A stretch of DNA of 48,761 bases from Tardiphaga sp. (GCA_030147505.1 JASBVG010000018.1:1-48761); one strand, 5' to 3'. Positions 1-9,449 are shown, numbered from the stretch's first letter. Notes: generated by a model from the sequence alone, not told the origin. A program made the numbers and translations.

Positions 1-1152
1 GAAGAGACCCGCGCCGAACAGCGCCAGGAACTCGTCCAGAACCTCGAAGAGGGTCAGGTCATTGACGGCGTCGTCAAGAACATCACCGATTACGGTGCGT
101 TCGTTGACCTCGGCGGCATCGACGGCCTGCTGCACGTCACCGACATCGCGTGGCGCCGCGTCAACCATCCGACCGAAGTGCTCACCATCGGTCAGACGGT
201 CAAGGTCAAGATCATCAAGATCAACCACGAGACCCACCGTATCTCGCTCGGCATGAAGCAGCTGCTCGACGATCCGTGGCAGGGCATCGAGGCGAAGTAC
301 CCGCTGAACGCGCGCTTCTCGGGTCGCGTCACCAACATCACCGACTACGGCGCATTCGTCGAACTGGAGCCGGGCATCGAAGGCCTGATCCACGTCTCGG
401 AGATGTCGTGGACCAAGAAGAACATGCACCCCGGCAAGATCGTTTCGACCTCGCAGGAAGTCGAAGTGCAGGTTCTCGAAGTCGACAGCGTCAAGCGTCG
501 TATTTCGCTCGGTCTCAAGCAGACCATGCGCAATCCGTGGGAAGTGTTCGTCGAGAAGTTCCCGGTCGGCGCGACCGTGGAAGGCGAAGTCAAGAACAAG
601 ACCGAATTCGGTCTGTTCCTGGGCCTCGAAGGCGACGTGGACGGCATGGTCCATCTCTCGGATCTCGACTGGAAGCAGCCGGGTGAACAGGTCATCGACA
701 ACTTCAAGAAGGGCGACATGGTCAAGGCCATCGTCCTCGATGTGGATGTCGAGAAGGAGCGCATCTCGCTCGGCGTCAAGCAGCTCGAAGGCGACCCCTT
801 CGCCGAGCCGGGCGACGTCAAGAAGGGCGCTGTCGTGACCTGCGAAGTGCTGGATGTGAAGGACTCCGGTATCGACGTCCAGATCGCCGGCACCGACTTC
901 ACGACCTTCATCAAGCGCTCGGAACTCGCGCGTGATCGCAACGACCAGCGCGCCGAACGCTTCGCCGTCGGCGAGAAGGTCGATGCCCGCGTGATCCAGT
1001 TCGACAAGAAGGCCCGCAAGGTCCAGGTGTCGATCAAGGCACTCGAAGTGGCCGAAGAGAAGGAAGCCATCGCACAGTACGGTTCGTCCGATTCGGGCGC
1101 GACCCTGGGCGACATCCTCGGCAAGGCGCTCAAGCAGAGTGGCGACAAGTAA
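1..1152 (+). CDS. rpsA: 30S ribosomal protein S1, 3' part (5' end outside the window)
   Basis: The reading frame is open from base 1 and ends at TAA 1150-1152, so the start and roughly the first two S1 domains lie upstream. What remains holds four S1 (OB-fold) RNA-binding repeats, which match domains 3-6 of the six-domain S1. Each shows the repeat signature, for example TDYGAFVDLGG, TDYGAFVELEPG and TEFGLFLGLEG, followed by RISLG(L/M/V)KQ. The last repeat is the most divergent, as is usual. S1 binds mRNA leaders on the 30S subunit and helps them into the decoding channel. A good intrinsic terminator follows within 30 bases, so rpsA ends its transcription unit here. Identity is very secure. 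Confidence 0.97.
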   Translation, partial: EETRAEQRQELVQNLEEGQVIDGVVKNITDYGAFVDLGGIDGLLHVTDIAWRRVNHPTEVLTIGQTVKVKIIKINHETHRISLGMKQLLDDPWQGIEAKYPLNARFSGRVTNITDYGAFVELEPGIEGLIHVSEMSWTKKNMHPGKIVSTSQEVEVQVLEVDSVKRRISLGLKQTMRNPWEVFVEKFPVGATVEGEVKNKTEFGLFLGLEGDVDGMVHLSDLDWKQPGEQVIDNFKKGDMVKAIVLDVDVEKERISLGVKQLEGDPFAEPGDVKKGAVVTCEVLDVKDSGIDVQIAGTDFTTFIKRSELARDRNDQRAERFAVGEKVDARVIQFDKKARKVQVSIKALEVAEEKEAIAQYGSSDSGATLGDILGKALKQSGDK

Positions 1153-1180
1153 GCTTCGGCTTGCTTCCGACGACAGATTG

Positions 1181-1208
1181 GGGCTCCGGCATTGCCGGGG
1201 CCCTTTTT
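1181..1208 (+). terminator. Rho-independent terminator of rpsA
   Basis: GGGCTCCGGC (1181-1190) pairs with GCCGGGGCCC (1194-1203) around a 3-base loop, with one G-U pair, and is followed at once by TTTTTGTT. It starts 28 bases after the rpsA stop codon. Confidence 0.85.
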
Positions 1209-1221
1209 GTTCGGAGGCGGC

Positions 1222-1313
1222 CTTAGGGATGGGTGGAGCGTAGCGAAACCCATCGGCCGAGCCTGCTGCAACGGCAGAAGGATGGGTTTCCGCTCGATCC
1301 ATCCTACGGGGCC
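1222..1313. repeat. Imperfect inverted-repeat element in the rpsA-sppA gap
   Basis: Two related arms, about 1222-1254 and 1281-1313, face each other. The left arm contains GATGGGTGGAGCG and ACCCATC. The right arm contains GATGGGTTTCCGCTC and CCATCC. Each arm can also fold on itself (GATGGGT with ACCCATC; GATGG with CCATC). Elements built on GGATGGGT...ACCCATCC are scattered in many proteobacterial intergenic regions. No transposase is nearby. The rest of the gap (1314-1422) holds only the sppA leader, with AGGAG at 1412-1416. Confidence 0.6.
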
Positions 1314-1422
1314 CCATCACCTTGTTTTCTTCATATTGCCTCGCAATTGAGGTATCTGAGAAACCCCAAAGAAAGGCTGCGCAGACGATGGATGCAGCCC
1401 CGCCGCAGTTCAGGAGTTCCGC

Positions 1423-2397
1423 ATGTCGCTTGAATCCGATGTGATCGTCGATCGCCGCAGGCTCCGTCGTAAGCTGACTTTCTGGCGGACGATTGCAGTC
1501 CTCGTGGCAGTGGTGGCGATTGTCGGCGGCGGCCTCTATGTGACGCGGTCTTCGATGCAGGCCTCATCCGGCGCCATTGCACGCATCAAGATCGAGGGGC
1601 TGATCCAGAGCAACAATGAGCGCATCGAGGCGCTGGAGCGGCTGGAGAAGTCGTCGGCCGCCGCGGTCGTCGTGCATATCAACTCGCCCGGCGGCACGGT
1701 TGCCGGTTCCGAGCAGCTCTATGACGCGCTGGTCCGATTGAAGGCGAAGAAGCCGATGGTCGTGGTGGTGGAAGGTGTTGCCGCCTCCGGTGCCTATATT
1801 GCGGCGCTCGCCTCGGATCAGATTGTTGCGCAACAAACATCAATGGTCGGTTCCATCGGTGTGCTGGTGCAGTTTCCCGTTCTCAGCGGCCTCATGAAGA
1901 CGATCGGCGTGCAGCTCGACGAAGTGAAGTCGTCGCCGTTGAAGGCGTCGCCTAATGGCGTGGACGCGCCCTCGCCCGAAGCGCGCGCCGCCTTGGAAGC
2001 GCTGGTGAAGGATAACTACACCTGGTTCCGGGGGCTCGTGCAGAACCGCCGCGCCATGGACGAGACACAGATCGAGAAGGTAGCCGATGGCCGTGTCTTC
2101 ACCGGTCGCCAGGCTGTCGGGCTCAAGCTGATCGATCAGATCGGCGATGAAAAGACCGCGGTGGCTTGGCTGGTGTCTGAAAAGAAGATCAAGAGCGATT
2201 TGCCGGTTCGTGACTACAAGCTGTCGCCGAAATTCGGCGATCTCACTTTCCTGCGCGCAGCCACGTCGATCGCGCTCGATGCAGTGGGTCTGTCCACCAT
2301 CGCGCGCCAGGTGGAGCAGGGCGGCTTTGCGCAAGCTGTCGATGGTATGGGTCTCGACGGGATGTTGGCGCTGTGGCGACCAGTGTCATTGAACTAA
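1423..2397 (+). CDS. sppA: Signal peptide peptidase SppA (36-kDa type)
   Basis: A 324-residue membrane-anchored serine protease of the ClpP/crotonase fold that degrades signal peptides left in the membrane after secretion. Residues about 22-42 form one transmembrane helix after a basic N-terminus (RRRLRRK). The catalytic core follows, with HINSPGG at 85-91 and the nucleophile Ser122 in VAASGAY. Lys174 (SPLKAS) is the likely general base: the 52-residue Ser-Lys spacing equals that of B. subtilis SppA. The length fits the short, single-domain form rather than the 67-kDa E. coli enzyme. ATG 1423 is chosen because AGGAG ends 6 bases upstream. It sits between rpsA and ihfB, the usual order in this group. 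About 185 bases without a gene follow; I see nothing clear in them. Confidence 0.95.
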   Translation: MSLESDVIVDRRRLRRKLTFWRTIAVLVAVVAIVGGGLYVTRSSMQASSGAIARIKIEGLIQSNNERIEALERLEKSSAAAVVVHINSPGGTVAGSEQLYDALVRLKAKKPMVVVVEGVAASGAYIAALASDQIVAQQTSMVGSIGVLVQFPVLSGLMKTIGVQLDEVKSSPLKASPNGVDAPSPEARAALEALVKDNYTWFRGLVQNRRAMDETQIEKVADGRVFTGRQAVGLKLIDQIGDEKTAVAWLVSEKKIKSDLPVRDYKLSPKFGDLTFLRAATSIALDAVGLSTIARQVEQGGFAQAVDGMGLDGMLALWRPVSLN

Positions 2398-2582
2398 GCT
2401 TGAATCCGGAAGATGTCGCCTCGCTCGGTCGCAACCCGCTCTTCTGCGCTGCGGGCGGGCGGCCAAGCCTCTTTTAGAGCAATTGTCACGTACTTTCAGG
2501 GCAGTCATTAGTCATTTAGCGTCTTGACAGCTCAACGCTTTTTCACGGAAATGCACCCTCCAATCCCAAGCCCAACGTCTCG

Positions 2583-2909
2583 ATGATCAAATCCGAACTC
2601 GTCCAACGCATCGCTGAGCACAACCCGCACCTCTATCAGCGGGATGTGGAGAACATCGTGAATGCGATCCTCGACGAAATCGTCGCGGCGCTGGCGAGGG
2701 GCGATCGTGTCGAGCTGCGTGGCTTCGGCGCCTTTTCGGTCAAGCATCGTCCGGCGCGCGCAGGCCGCAATCCGCGCACCGGCGAGCATGTTCCGGTCGA
2801 TCAGAAGAGCGTGCCGTTCTTCAAGACCGGCAAGGAAATGCGCGAGCGCCTCAACCGCGATCCGTCCGCGCCGGAACCGGCCCAGGCATCGGAAGCCAGC
2901 GCTTCTTAG
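2583..2909 (+). CDS. ihfB: Integration host factor subunit beta
   Basis: A 108-residue DNA-bending protein of the HU/IHF family. It pairs with IhfA and bends DNA sharply at specific sites in recombination, replication and promoter complexes. The N-terminus [11 protein letters not shown], the core [12 protein letters not shown] and the DNA-inserting arm with the intercalating proline (AGRNPRTGE) are all clear. The C-terminus runs about 14 residues past the E. coli protein (94 aa), with an Ala/Ser/Pro-rich tail. The stop codon TAG is also the first three bases of a 12-bp inverted-repeat arm, so the 3' end of the gene is embedded in a repeat element. Confidence 0.96.
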   Translation: MIKSELVQRIAEHNPHLYQRDVENIVNAILDEIVAALARGDRVELRGFGAFSVKHRPARAGRNPRTGEHVPVDQKSVPFFKTGKEMRERLNRDPSAPEPAQASEASAS

Positions 2910-2959
2910 AGCATGATCCCGAAAAGTGGATTCCGGTTTTCGGACCAGATCATGCTCTA
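2907..2959. repeat. Palindromic repeat that includes the ihfB stop codon
   Basis: The outer arms TAGAGCATGATC (2907-2918) and GATCATGCTCTA (2948-2959) are perfect reverse complements. Just inside, CCGAAAA (2919-2925) pairs with TTTTCGG. The whole forms a long hairpin with a small internal loop. I recognise the AGAGCATGATC...GAAAAGTGG sequence type as a common dispersed palindrome in Bradyrhizobiaceae. It lacks a T-run, so it is not a standard terminator, though it could protect the ihfB mRNA end. Confidence 0.75.
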
Positions 2960-3041
2960 GCAAGAGAAAAAGCTAGGGTTCCGCTTGCCGCGAGCGCCGG
3001 GGCGGCTTCGTTTCTGCTTCACTGTTACGTGAGAGATGTCG

Positions 3042-3434
3042 ATGCGCAAATTCCTCACGGCTCTGATCGTCGTCCCCGTTGCGATCCTCTTCATCGTGTT
3101 CGCCGTCGCCAATCGCCATCCGGTGACTGTCTCTTTCGACCCCTTCAACAGCAGCGATCCGTCCATCGGTGCGACCTTGCCGCTCTTCGTGGTGCTGATC
3201 GTCGTCGCCATTCTCGGCGTCATCGCCGGTGGTACCGCCACCTGGATCGGGCAGCGCCATTGGCGCCGCGCCTCCCGCCAGCATGAGGCCGATGCGCGCC
3301 GCGCCCGTAGCGAGCTGGCCGACCTGCGGGCCGAGATGGCTACGGCACGGGCTGCCACCCAGCGGCCAGTGCGGGGCCTGCCAGCCCCCGGCCATGCGGC
3401 CGGCGAGCGAGACAAGCAGGGCGCGACGTTGTAG
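3042..3434 (+). CDS. lapA: LapA-domain inner-membrane protein (DUF1049)
   Basis: A small membrane protein of about 130 residues. There are two hydrophobic helices, roughly residues 5-23 (LTALIVVPVAILFIVFAVA) and 44-66 (TLPLFVVLIVVAILGVIAGG), joined by the typical RHPVTVSFDPF segment. A charged, Arg/Ala-rich cytoplasmic tail with coiled-coil character follows (HEADARRARSELADLRAE). LapA-family proteins in E. coli take part in regulating lipopolysaccharide assembly; that role here is inferred from family only. I start at ATG 3042 (MRKFLTAL), because GAGAG 3031-3035 lies 6 bases upstream. ATG 3036 is in frame but touches that site. It sits between ihfB and trpF, as in related genomes. Confidence 0.85.
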   Translation: MRKFLTALIVVPVAILFIVFAVANRHPVTVSFDPFNSSDPSIGATLPLFVVLIVVAILGVIAGGTATWIGQRHWRRASRQHEADARRARSELADLRAEMATARAATQRPVRGLPAPGHAAGERDKQGATL

Positions 3435-3510
3435 AACCCGCCCGACTGCGCCGCCAGTTGGCGCCTGCTTTACCGTTCACCCGTTCCGTTTGCCTGCGGC
3501 CGTTAAGAGC

Positions 3511-4164
3511 ATGCCCCTGACCGTCAAAATATGCGGCCTGTCCACACCAGAGACGCTCGATGCGGCTCTGGTTGCCGGCGCCGATATGGTCGGTTTCGTG
3601 TTCTTCCCGCCGTCGCCGCGGCACGTCTCTCTCGACGTTGCCGAGAAGCTCGGTCGTCAGGCGAAGAAGGCCGTCAAGGTCGCGCTGTCGGTGGACGCCG
3701 ACGATGCGCTGCTCGCCAACAGCATCGAGGCCCTGCGTCCGCAGATCCTGCAACTGCACGGCAAGGAAAGCGTCGCGCGCATTCGCGACATCAAGCAGAA
3801 ATTCGGCTTGCCGGTCATGAAGGCCATCGCTGTCGAGACCAAAGCCGATCTCGCTGCGCTGCCCGGCTATGCCGCGGTGTGCGATCGTATTCTGTTTGAT
3901 GCCAAGGCGCCGAAGGACGCAACGCGTCCCGGCGGTCTCGGTGCGGCCTTTGACTGGCACCTGCTCGAAGGACTCGATCTCAAGCTGCCTTTCATGGTGT
4001 CGGGCGGATTGAATGCAACGAACATTGCCGAGGCCGTGCGGATCACGCGCGCTGGCGGTGTCGATATTTCGTCCGGTGTGGAAAGCGCGCCGGGCATCAA
4101 GGATCCCGACATGATCCGCGCCTTCATCCGCGCCGCGCGCGCAACGGAAGAACTGACGACCTGA
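3511..4164 (+). CDS. trpF: Phosphoribosylanthranilate isomerase
   Basis: A 217-residue TIM-barrel enzyme. It performs the Amadori rearrangement of N-(5-phosphoribosyl)anthranilate to CdRP, the third step of tryptophan synthesis. The catalytic Cys8 is in KICGL near the N-terminus and the catalytic Asp130 is in ILFDAKAP. The phosphate-binding end is FMVSGGLN plus GVDISSGVE. The frame is open further upstream, but ATG 3511 gives the conserved N-terminus MPLTVKICG, so earlier starts are rejected. The stop TGA (4162-4164) shares its last base with the ATG of trpB, so the two are translationally coupled. No trpE, G, D or C gene is in the window, as usual for alphaproteobacteria with split trp genes. 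Confidence 0.97.
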   Translation: MPLTVKICGLSTPETLDAALVAGADMVGFVFFPPSPRHVSLDVAEKLGRQAKKAVKVALSVDADDALLANSIEALRPQILQLHGKESVARIRDIKQKFGLPVMKAIAVETKADLAALPGYAAVCDRILFDAKAPKDATRPGGLGAAFDWHLLEGLDLKLPFMVSGGLNATNIAEAVRITRAGGVDISSGVESAPGIKDPDMIRAFIRAARATEELTT

Positions 4165-5381
4165 TGACAAAAGCCATTCCAAACTCCTATCGGTCCGGTC
4201 CCGACGAGACCGGTCATTTCGGCATCTTCGGCGGCCGCTTTGTTGCCGAGACCTTGATGCCGCTGATCCTCGAACTGGAAAAGGCCTATGCAGAAGCCAA
4301 GGTCGATCCGGTCTTCAAGAAGGAGATGGACGGCTACCTGAAAGCCTATGTCGGCCGCCCGTCGCCGCTCTATCTCGCCGAGCGCCTGACCGAACATCTC
4401 GGTGGCGCCAAGATCTATCTGAAGCGCGAAGAGCTGAACCACACCGGTTCGCACAAGGTGAACAATGTGCTCGGCCAGATCATGGTCGCGCGCCGCATGG
4501 GCAAGAAGCGCATCATCGCAGAGACCGGCGCCGGCCAGCATGGCGTGGCGACGGCGACGCTTTGCGCCCGCTTCGGCCTCGAATGCATCGTCTATATGGG
4601 CGCGGTGGACGTCGAGCGTCAGCAGCCCAATGTGATCCGCATGGAAATGCTCGGCGCCAGGGTGGTGCCGGTGCAATCGGGTGCGCGCACGCTCAAGGAT
4701 GCGATGAACGAGGCGATGCGCGATTGGGTGACCAACGTGCACGACACCTTCTATTGCATCGGCACCGTGGCGGGGATGCACCCCTATCCGATGATGGTGC
4801 GCGATTTCCAGACCGTGATCGGCCATGAGACCAAGGCGCAGATGCAGGAGATCGAAGGTCGTCTGCCGGATTCGCTGCTCGCCTGCATCGGCGGCGGCTC
4901 GAATGCGATGGGCCTCTTCCATCCGTTCCTCGACGATCCCTCGGTCGAGATTTTCGGTGTCGAGGCGGCTGGTCATGGCCTCACCAATCTGCACGCTGCC
5001 TCCATCGCCGGCGGCCGTCCGGGCGTGCTGCACGGCAACCGCACCTATCTCTTGATGGACGAAGACGGCCAGATCCAGGAAGCGCATTCGATCTCGGCCG
5101 GTCTGGATTATCCCGGCATCGGCCCCGAACATTCATGGCTGCACGATGTCGGCCGCGTGACCTATCTGTCGGCGACGGACGAAGAGGCGCTGGCGGCGTT
5201 CCAGCTGCTGTCGAAGCTCGAAGGCATCATCCCGGCGCTGGAATCCGCGCATGCCATCGCCAAGGCGATGGAGCTCGCACCGAGCAAGCCGAAGGACCAC
5301 CTGATGGTCATCAACCTCTCCGGCCGCGGCGACAAGGACGTCCCGCAAGTGGGCGATATTCTGAAAGGCCGCAAGTCGTGA
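4164..5381 (+). CDS. trpB: Tryptophan synthase beta chain
   Basis: A 405-residue PLP enzyme that condenses indole with serine to give tryptophan. Lys98 in [10 protein letters not shown] forms the Schiff base with [13 protein letters not shown] is the phosphate-gripping glycine loop and [17 protein letters not shown] is the conserved COMM/communication region. Length and motifs are those of the standard alpha2beta2 TrpB1 class. It overlaps trpF by one base at the start and trpA by four bases (GTGA) at the end, which supports one trpFBA transcript with coupled translation and balanced subunits. Confidence 0.98.
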   Translation: MTKAIPNSYRSGPDETGHFGIFGGRFVAETLMPLILELEKAYAEAKVDPVFKKEMDGYLKAYVGRPSPLYLAERLTEHLGGAKIYLKREELNHTGSHKVNNVLGQIMVARRMGKKRIIAETGAGQHGVATATLCARFGLECIVYMGAVDVERQQPNVIRMEMLGARVVPVQSGARTLKDAMNEAMRDWVTNVHDTFYCIGTVAGMHPYPMMVRDFQTVIGHETKAQMQEIEGRLPDSLLACIGGGSNAMGLFHPFLDDPSVEIFGVEAAGHGLTNLHAASIAGGRPGVLHGNRTYLLMDEDGQIQEAHSISAGLDYPGIGPEHSWLHDVGRVTYLSATDEEALAAFQLLSKLEGIIPALESAHAIAKAMELAPSKPKDHLMVINLSGRGDKDVPQVGDILKGRKS

Positions 5382-6214
5382 CCACCCGCATCGATACCCG
5401 TTTCGCCGAACTCAAGGCCGAGGGCCGCTCGGCTTTTGTTTCTTTCGTGATGGCCGGCGATCCCGATCCCGCCACCTCGCTCGAGATCGTCAAGGCGTTG
5501 CCGAAAGCCGGCGCCGACATCATCGAACTCGGCATGCCCTTCACCGATCCGATGGCGGATGGTCCGTCGATCCAGGCGGCCGGACTGCGCGCGCTCAAGG
5601 CGGGCATGACGCTGAAGAAGACGCTGCAGCTGGTCCGCGACTTCCGTAGCTCGGACGACAAGACGCCGATCGTGCTGATGGGGTACTACAATCCGATCTA
5701 CATCTACGGCGTCGACAAATTCCTGCCCGATGCCAAGGCTGCCGGCGTCGATGGCCTGATCATCGTCGATCTGCCGCCGGAAGAAGACAACGAGCTCTGC
5801 ATCCCCGCGATGAAGGCCGGTCTCAACTTCATCCGTCTCGCGACGCCCACCACGGACGACAAGCGTCTGCCGGCGGTGCTCGCGAACACGTCAGGTTTCG
5901 TTTACTACGTCTCGATCACTGGCATCACCGGAGCTGCCAGTGCGGATACGTCTGCGGTCAGTGCGGCCGTCGCGCGCATCAAGCGTCACACCGAGCTCCC
6001 GGTCTGCGTCGGCTTTGGCATTCGCACGCCGGAAGCGGCGCAGGCGATCGCCAGCCACGCGAGCGGCGCAGTGGTCGGCACGGCGCTTGTCGATGCGCTC
6101 AAGGGCACGCTGGATGCCGATGGCAAGGCCACGGCGAAGAGCGTGGCGGCCGTGGCCGACCTCGCTTCCGCCCTGTCCCAGGGCGTTCGGGGCGCCAGGC
6201 AGGCCGCAGAATAA
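5378..6214 (+). CDS. trpA: Tryptophan synthase alpha chain
   Basis: A 278-residue TIM barrel that cleaves indole-3-glycerol phosphate to indole and glyceraldehyde-3-phosphate, and passes indole to TrpB by a tunnel. The two catalytic acids are Glu50 (DIIELGMPF) and Asp61 ([10 protein letters not shown]). The phosphate loop GFGIRTPE is present. The start is GTG 5378, overlapping the TGA of trpB as GTGA. It is supported by the N-terminus [16 protein letters not shown], which aligns with the family start; the frame is open further upstream but lies inside trpB. A 94-base gap to accD contains a GC-rich hairpin (6234-6259) without a T-run. Confidence 0.97.
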   Translation: MTTRIDTRFAELKAEGRSAFVSFVMAGDPDPATSLEIVKALPKAGADIIELGMPFTDPMADGPSIQAAGLRALKAGMTLKKTLQLVRDFRSSDDKTPIVLMGYYNPIYIYGVDKFLPDAKAAGVDGLIIVDLPPEEDNELCIPAMKAGLNFIRLATPTTDDKRLPAVLANTSGFVYYVSITGITGAASADTSAVSAAVARIKRHTELPVCVGFGIRTPEAAQAIASHASGAVVGTALVDALKGTLDADGKATAKSVAAVADLASALSQGVRGARQAAE

Positions 6215-6308
6215 GCCCAATTGGCTCCTAACCGCGGTTGCCGGCCCGGCCGGGACCGCCATATGTAGTTGAAGAGCGACGCCCGACCAACGCGACGCGG
6301 AGACTGAA

Positions 6309-7232
6309 ATGAACTGGCTCACCAATGTCGTCCGTCCCAAGATCCGCAACATTTTGCGGCGGGAGACGCCGGAAAATCTCTGGATCAAATGTCCGGATAC
6401 CGGCCAGCTCGTGTTCTACAAGGATGTCGAGAGCAATCAGTTCGTCATTCCCGGTTCGAACTATCACATGCGCATGGGCGCCACCGCGCGCCTGAAGTCG
6501 ATCTTCGACAACGAGACCTGGTACGACGTCGCGCTGCCCGAAGTGATCGCCGATCCGCTCAAGTTTCGCGACGAGCGCAAATATGTCGATCGCATCAAGG
6601 ACGCCCGCACCAAGACCGGCATGCAGGACTCCGTGAAGGTCGGCTACGGCAAGATGGAAGGCATGGGCACCGTGGTGGCCGTGCAGGATTTCGATTTCAT
6701 GGGCGGATCGCTCGGCATGGCGGCGGGCGAAGCGCTGGTCCGCGGTCTCGAACTCGCCGTCGAGAAGAAGTCGCCCTTCATCGTCTTCGCTGCCTCCGGC
6801 GGCGCGCGCATGCAGGAGGGCATCCTGTCGCTGATGCAATTGCCGCGCACCACCGTCGGCGTGCAGATGCTGCGCGAGGCCAAGCTTCCCTATATCGTCG
6901 TGCTCACCAATCCCACCACAGGCGGCGTCACCGCCTCCTATGCGATGCTGGGTGATGTGCAGATCGCCGAACCCGGCGCGCTGATCGGCTTTGCCGGCGC
7001 CCGCGTCATCGAGCAGACTATCCGCGAAAAGCTCCCCGAAGGTTTCCAGCGGGCTGAATATCTGCGCGACCACGGCATGGTGGACATGGTCGTGCATCGC
7101 CACGATCTGAAGCCGACGCTGGCGCGCCTGTGCCGCCTGCTCACCAAATCGCCGGCGGTCGAGACGACGCCGCGCGTGCCGGCCGAGCAGATCGCGGTGG
7201 CGCCGGACGCGGTGCCGGCCCCGCAAGCGTGA
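6309..7232 (+). CDS. accD: Acetyl-CoA carboxylase, carboxyltransferase subunit beta
   Basis: A 307-residue subunit. With AccA it moves the carboxyl group from biotin-BCCP to acetyl-CoA to make malonyl-CoA, the first step of fatty acid synthesis. The crotonase-fold core is clear: [37 protein letters not shown] and [10 protein letters not shown]. The oddity is the N-terminal zinc ribbon. Where E. coli has CxxC...CxxC, this protein keeps Cys28 (WIKCPDT) but has Thr31, Ile47 and Ser50 at the other three ligand positions, so no zinc site is possible. The flanking fold ([19 protein letters not shown]) is intact. GGAG precedes the ATG. The gene ends in a 4-base GTGA overlap with folC. Confidence 0.96.
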   Translation: MNWLTNVVRPKIRNILRRETPENLWIKCPDTGQLVFYKDVESNQFVIPGSNYHMRMGATARLKSIFDNETWYDVALPEVIADPLKFRDERKYVDRIKDARTKTGMQDSVKVGYGKMEGMGTVVAVQDFDFMGGSLGMAAGEALVRGLELAVEKKSPFIVFAASGGARMQEGILSLMQLPRTTVGVQMLREAKLPYIVVLTNPTTGGVTASYAMLGDVQIAEPGALIGFAGARVIEQTIREKLPEGFQRAEYLRDHGMVDMVVHRHDLKPTLARLCRLLTKSPAVETTPRVPAEQIAVAPDAVPAPQA

Positions 7233-8557
7233 GCGAGACCGCGCCGACATCGTCGCCGTCAGGCGAGATTCTGGCGCGCCTCTCGGCGTTGCATCCCAGC
7301 ACGATCGATCTGTCGCTGGAGCGCATGCAACGCCTGATGGCGCAGCTTGGTCATCCCGAGCGCAAGCTGCCGCCGACGATCCATGTGGCCGGTACCAACG
7401 GCAAGGGTTCGACGATTGCGTATCTGCGCGCGATCTTTGAGGCCGCCGGGCTCAGCGTGCATGTCTACACGTCCCCGCATCTCGTCCGCATGAATGAGAG
7501 CATCCGTCTCGGCGGCATGCTGGTGAGCGACGTCGACCTGTATGATGCTTTTGCCCATGTGGAAGCCGTCAATGCCGGCGCCTCGGTCACGCTGTTCGAG
7601 GCGGAAACCGCCGCCGCCTTTCATCTGTTCGCCAGCCATCCCGCCGATGTGCTGCTGCTCGAAGTCGGGCTCGGCGGTCGCCTCGACGCGACCAATGTGA
7701 TCGAGGCACCCGCGGCCTCCGTCATCACGCCGATCGCCATCGATCACACCGATTTCCTCGGCGATACCGTGGAGAAGATCGCGGCCGAAAAGGCCGGTAT
7801 CATCAAGCGCCGCGTTCCCGTCATTATCGCCGATCAGCTTCCCCAGGTGGCAGCCGTTCTCGAAGCGCAGGCGCGCAAGCTGCATGCGCCGACGCACAGT
7901 GCCGGCCAAGATTGGCACATCAGCGTCGAGCGCGGACGTCTCGTCTATCAGGACGATCGCGGGTTGATGGATCTCGCGGCACCGCGCCTGTTCGGTCGGC
8001 ATCAGTTCGGCAATGCCGGCCTCGCCATTGCTGCGCTGCGCGCGCTGCCGCAATTCAGGTTCGATCCCTCCATCTACGAGCGCGGCGTCGCCGGCGCGGA
8101 ATGGCCTGCGCGCATGCAGCGGCTGACCTCCGGCACACTGCTTTCGCTTGCGCCTGATGAGTCAGAACTCTGGCTCGACGGCGGCCACAATGCCGAGGGC
8201 GGCCGTGTCATCGCCGAGGCGCTCGGCGATCTGGAAGAACGCGTGCCCCGGCCGCTGGTCGTCATTGTCGGCATGATGGCCAATAAGGATGCGAGCGGTT
8301 TCCTTGCCAATTTCGCCGGCCTCACGCGCCACATCATCGCGGTGCCGATTCCGGATCGCGCCGGCATCATGCCGGTGGAAAAGCTCGTCGACGCGGGTCG
8401 TGCGCTCGGCATGCGCGTGGAGACCGCGGACAGCGCCGGCGCCGCGCTACAGTCGCTGCGGCGTCTCGCTTACGAGGTGCCGCCGCGGGTACTGATCTGC
8501 GGCTCGCTCTATCTGGCGGGCCATGTTCTTGCCGAGAACGGCACGCTACCTGCATAA
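7229..8557 (+). CDS. folC: Folylpolyglutamate synthase / dihydrofolate synthase
   Basis: A 442-residue Mur-ligase-family enzyme. It adds glutamate to dihydropteroate (making dihydrofolate) and extends glutamate tails on folates, using ATP. The P-loop is GTNGKGST at 55-62. [11 protein letters not shown] follows, then the metal/ATP segment [16 protein letters not shown] and [13 protein letters not shown] with the conserved His. The C-terminal domain carries [13 protein letters not shown]. The start is GTG 7229, overlapping the accD stop (GTGA); the longer open frame upstream lies inside accD and is rejected. The accD-folC pair is conserved in many proteobacteria. Confidence 0.95.
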   Translation: MSETAPTSSPSGEILARLSALHPSTIDLSLERMQRLMAQLGHPERKLPPTIHVAGTNGKGSTIAYLRAIFEAAGLSVHVYTSPHLVRMNESIRLGGMLVSDVDLYDAFAHVEAVNAGASVTLFEAETAAAFHLFASHPADVLLLEVGLGGRLDATNVIEAPAASVITPIAIDHTDFLGDTVEKIAAEKAGIIKRRVPVIIADQLPQVAAVLEAQARKLHAPTHSAGQDWHISVERGRLVYQDDRGLMDLAAPRLFGRHQFGNAGLAIAALRALPQFRFDPSIYERGVAGAEWPARMQRLTSGTLLSLAPDESELWLDGGHNAEGGRVIAEALGDLEERVPRPLVVIVGMMANKDASGFLANFAGLTRHIIAVPIPDRAGIMPVEKLVDAGRALGMRVETADSAGAALQSLRRLAYEVPPRVLICGSLYLAGHVLAENGTLPA

Positions 8558-8589
8558 AGCGCATCAGTCTCTCAACCGTGGGAAGTCCG

Positions 8590-9330
8590 ATGCGTTTCGC
8601 CGTTCTTGCCGATGTCCACGGCAACTATCTCGCCCTCGAAGCCGTGCTCGCCGATATCGAGGCGCAGGGTGTCGCCGAGATCGTCAATCTCGGCGACATG
8701 GTCTCCGGCCCGCTGGATGCCCGTCGCACCGTGGAGATCATGATGGGCATGAACGCCGTCTGCGTGCGCGGCAATCACGATCGCTATGTTACCGACTGGC
8801 CGCTGGACGAAATGTATCCGTCGGACCGTCTCGCGCATCACCAGCTCACGCCGGCGCAGATGGACTGGCTGCGCGCGCTGCCCTTCAGCGCGGTGTATCG
8901 CGATGAGGTGTATTGCGTTCACGCCACGCCCGATGACGACAACACCTACTGGATGGAAGCGGTGACGCCCGAAGGCGTGGTGCATGTGGCTCCCATCGAA
9001 GCCATCGAGGACAAGGCGAAAGGCATCGCGCAGTCGTTGATCCTCTGTGCCCACACGCATATCGCCCGCAGCGTGCGGCTTCGCGACGGCCGCATGATCG
9101 TCAATCCCGGCAGCGTCGGTGGCCCCGGCTATCGCGACGTGGTGCCGTATCCGCACATGCTCGAAGTCGGCACGCCCGATGCGTGCTACGCGATCGTCGA
9201 GAAACGGGATGGCCGCTGGGACGTGACGTTCCGCCAGGTGCCGTATGATCACGAGGCGATGGCGGTGCTGGCGCGGAAGAACGAGCGGCCGGAATGGGCA
9301 AGTGCGCTGGCGACGGGGTGGATCAGGTAA
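8590..9330 (+). CDS. Metallophosphoesterase (YfcE / calcineurin-like fold)
   Basis: A 246-residue predicted phosphodiesterase with a complete di-metal site: Asp8 and His10 (DVHGN), Asp36 (GDMVSG), Asn62-His63 (GNHD), His111 (CVHATPDDDN) and His155/His157 (CAHTHIAR). NPGSVGGPGYRD near the end is typical of the YfcE branch. The substrate cannot be told from sequence. Start ATG 8590 (MRFAVLADVHGN) follows GGAAG 8581-8585; an in-frame GTG at 8578 is less likely. It is the last + strand gene before a repeat element and the convergent trxA. Confidence 0.85.
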   Translation: MRFAVLADVHGNYLALEAVLADIEAQGVAEIVNLGDMVSGPLDARRTVEIMMGMNAVCVRGNHDRYVTDWPLDEMYPSDRLAHHQLTPAQMDWLRALPFSAVYRDEVYCVHATPDDDNTYWMEAVTPEGVVHVAPIEAIEDKAKGIAQSLILCAHTHIARSVRLRDGRMIVNPGSVGGPGYRDVVPYPHMLEVGTPDACYAIVEKRDGRWDVTFRQVPYDHEAMAVLARKNERPEWASALATGWIR

Positions 9331-9336
9331 CTCTGT

Positions 9337-9443
9337 CCCTCATGGTGAGGAGCGCGCTCTTGCGCGCGTCTCGAACCATGAGCTGGCGAAGCTCCTTCGC
9401 CATCCTTCGAGACGCGGCCTGCCGCCGCTCCTCAGGATGAGGG
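9337..9443. repeat. Two-hairpin dispersed repeat, copy 1 (forward)
   Basis: It starts CCCTCATGGTGAGGAGCG and ends CTCCTCAGGATGAGGG. The left hairpin pairs CTCATGGT with ACCATGAG, with a GCGCGC/GCGCGC upper stem. The right hairpin pairs CATCCT with AGGATG, with a GCGGC/GCCGC upper stem. It lies between the convergent 3' ends of the phosphoesterase gene and trxA. It is one of four related copies in the window (also 17980, 22326, 30863). Confidence 0.85.
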
Positions 9444-9449
9444 TGGAGC

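Noticed and set aside
2524..2552. TTGACA at 2524-2529 as a promoter for ihfB
   Set aside because: The -35 is perfect, but nothing like a -10 box lies 16-18 bases downstream (GGAAAT at best).
6234..6259. GC-rich hairpin between trpA and accD considered as a terminator
   Set aside because: GCGGT pairs with ACCGC around a CCGGC/GCCGG core, but no T-run follows; accD may well be read through from trpA.
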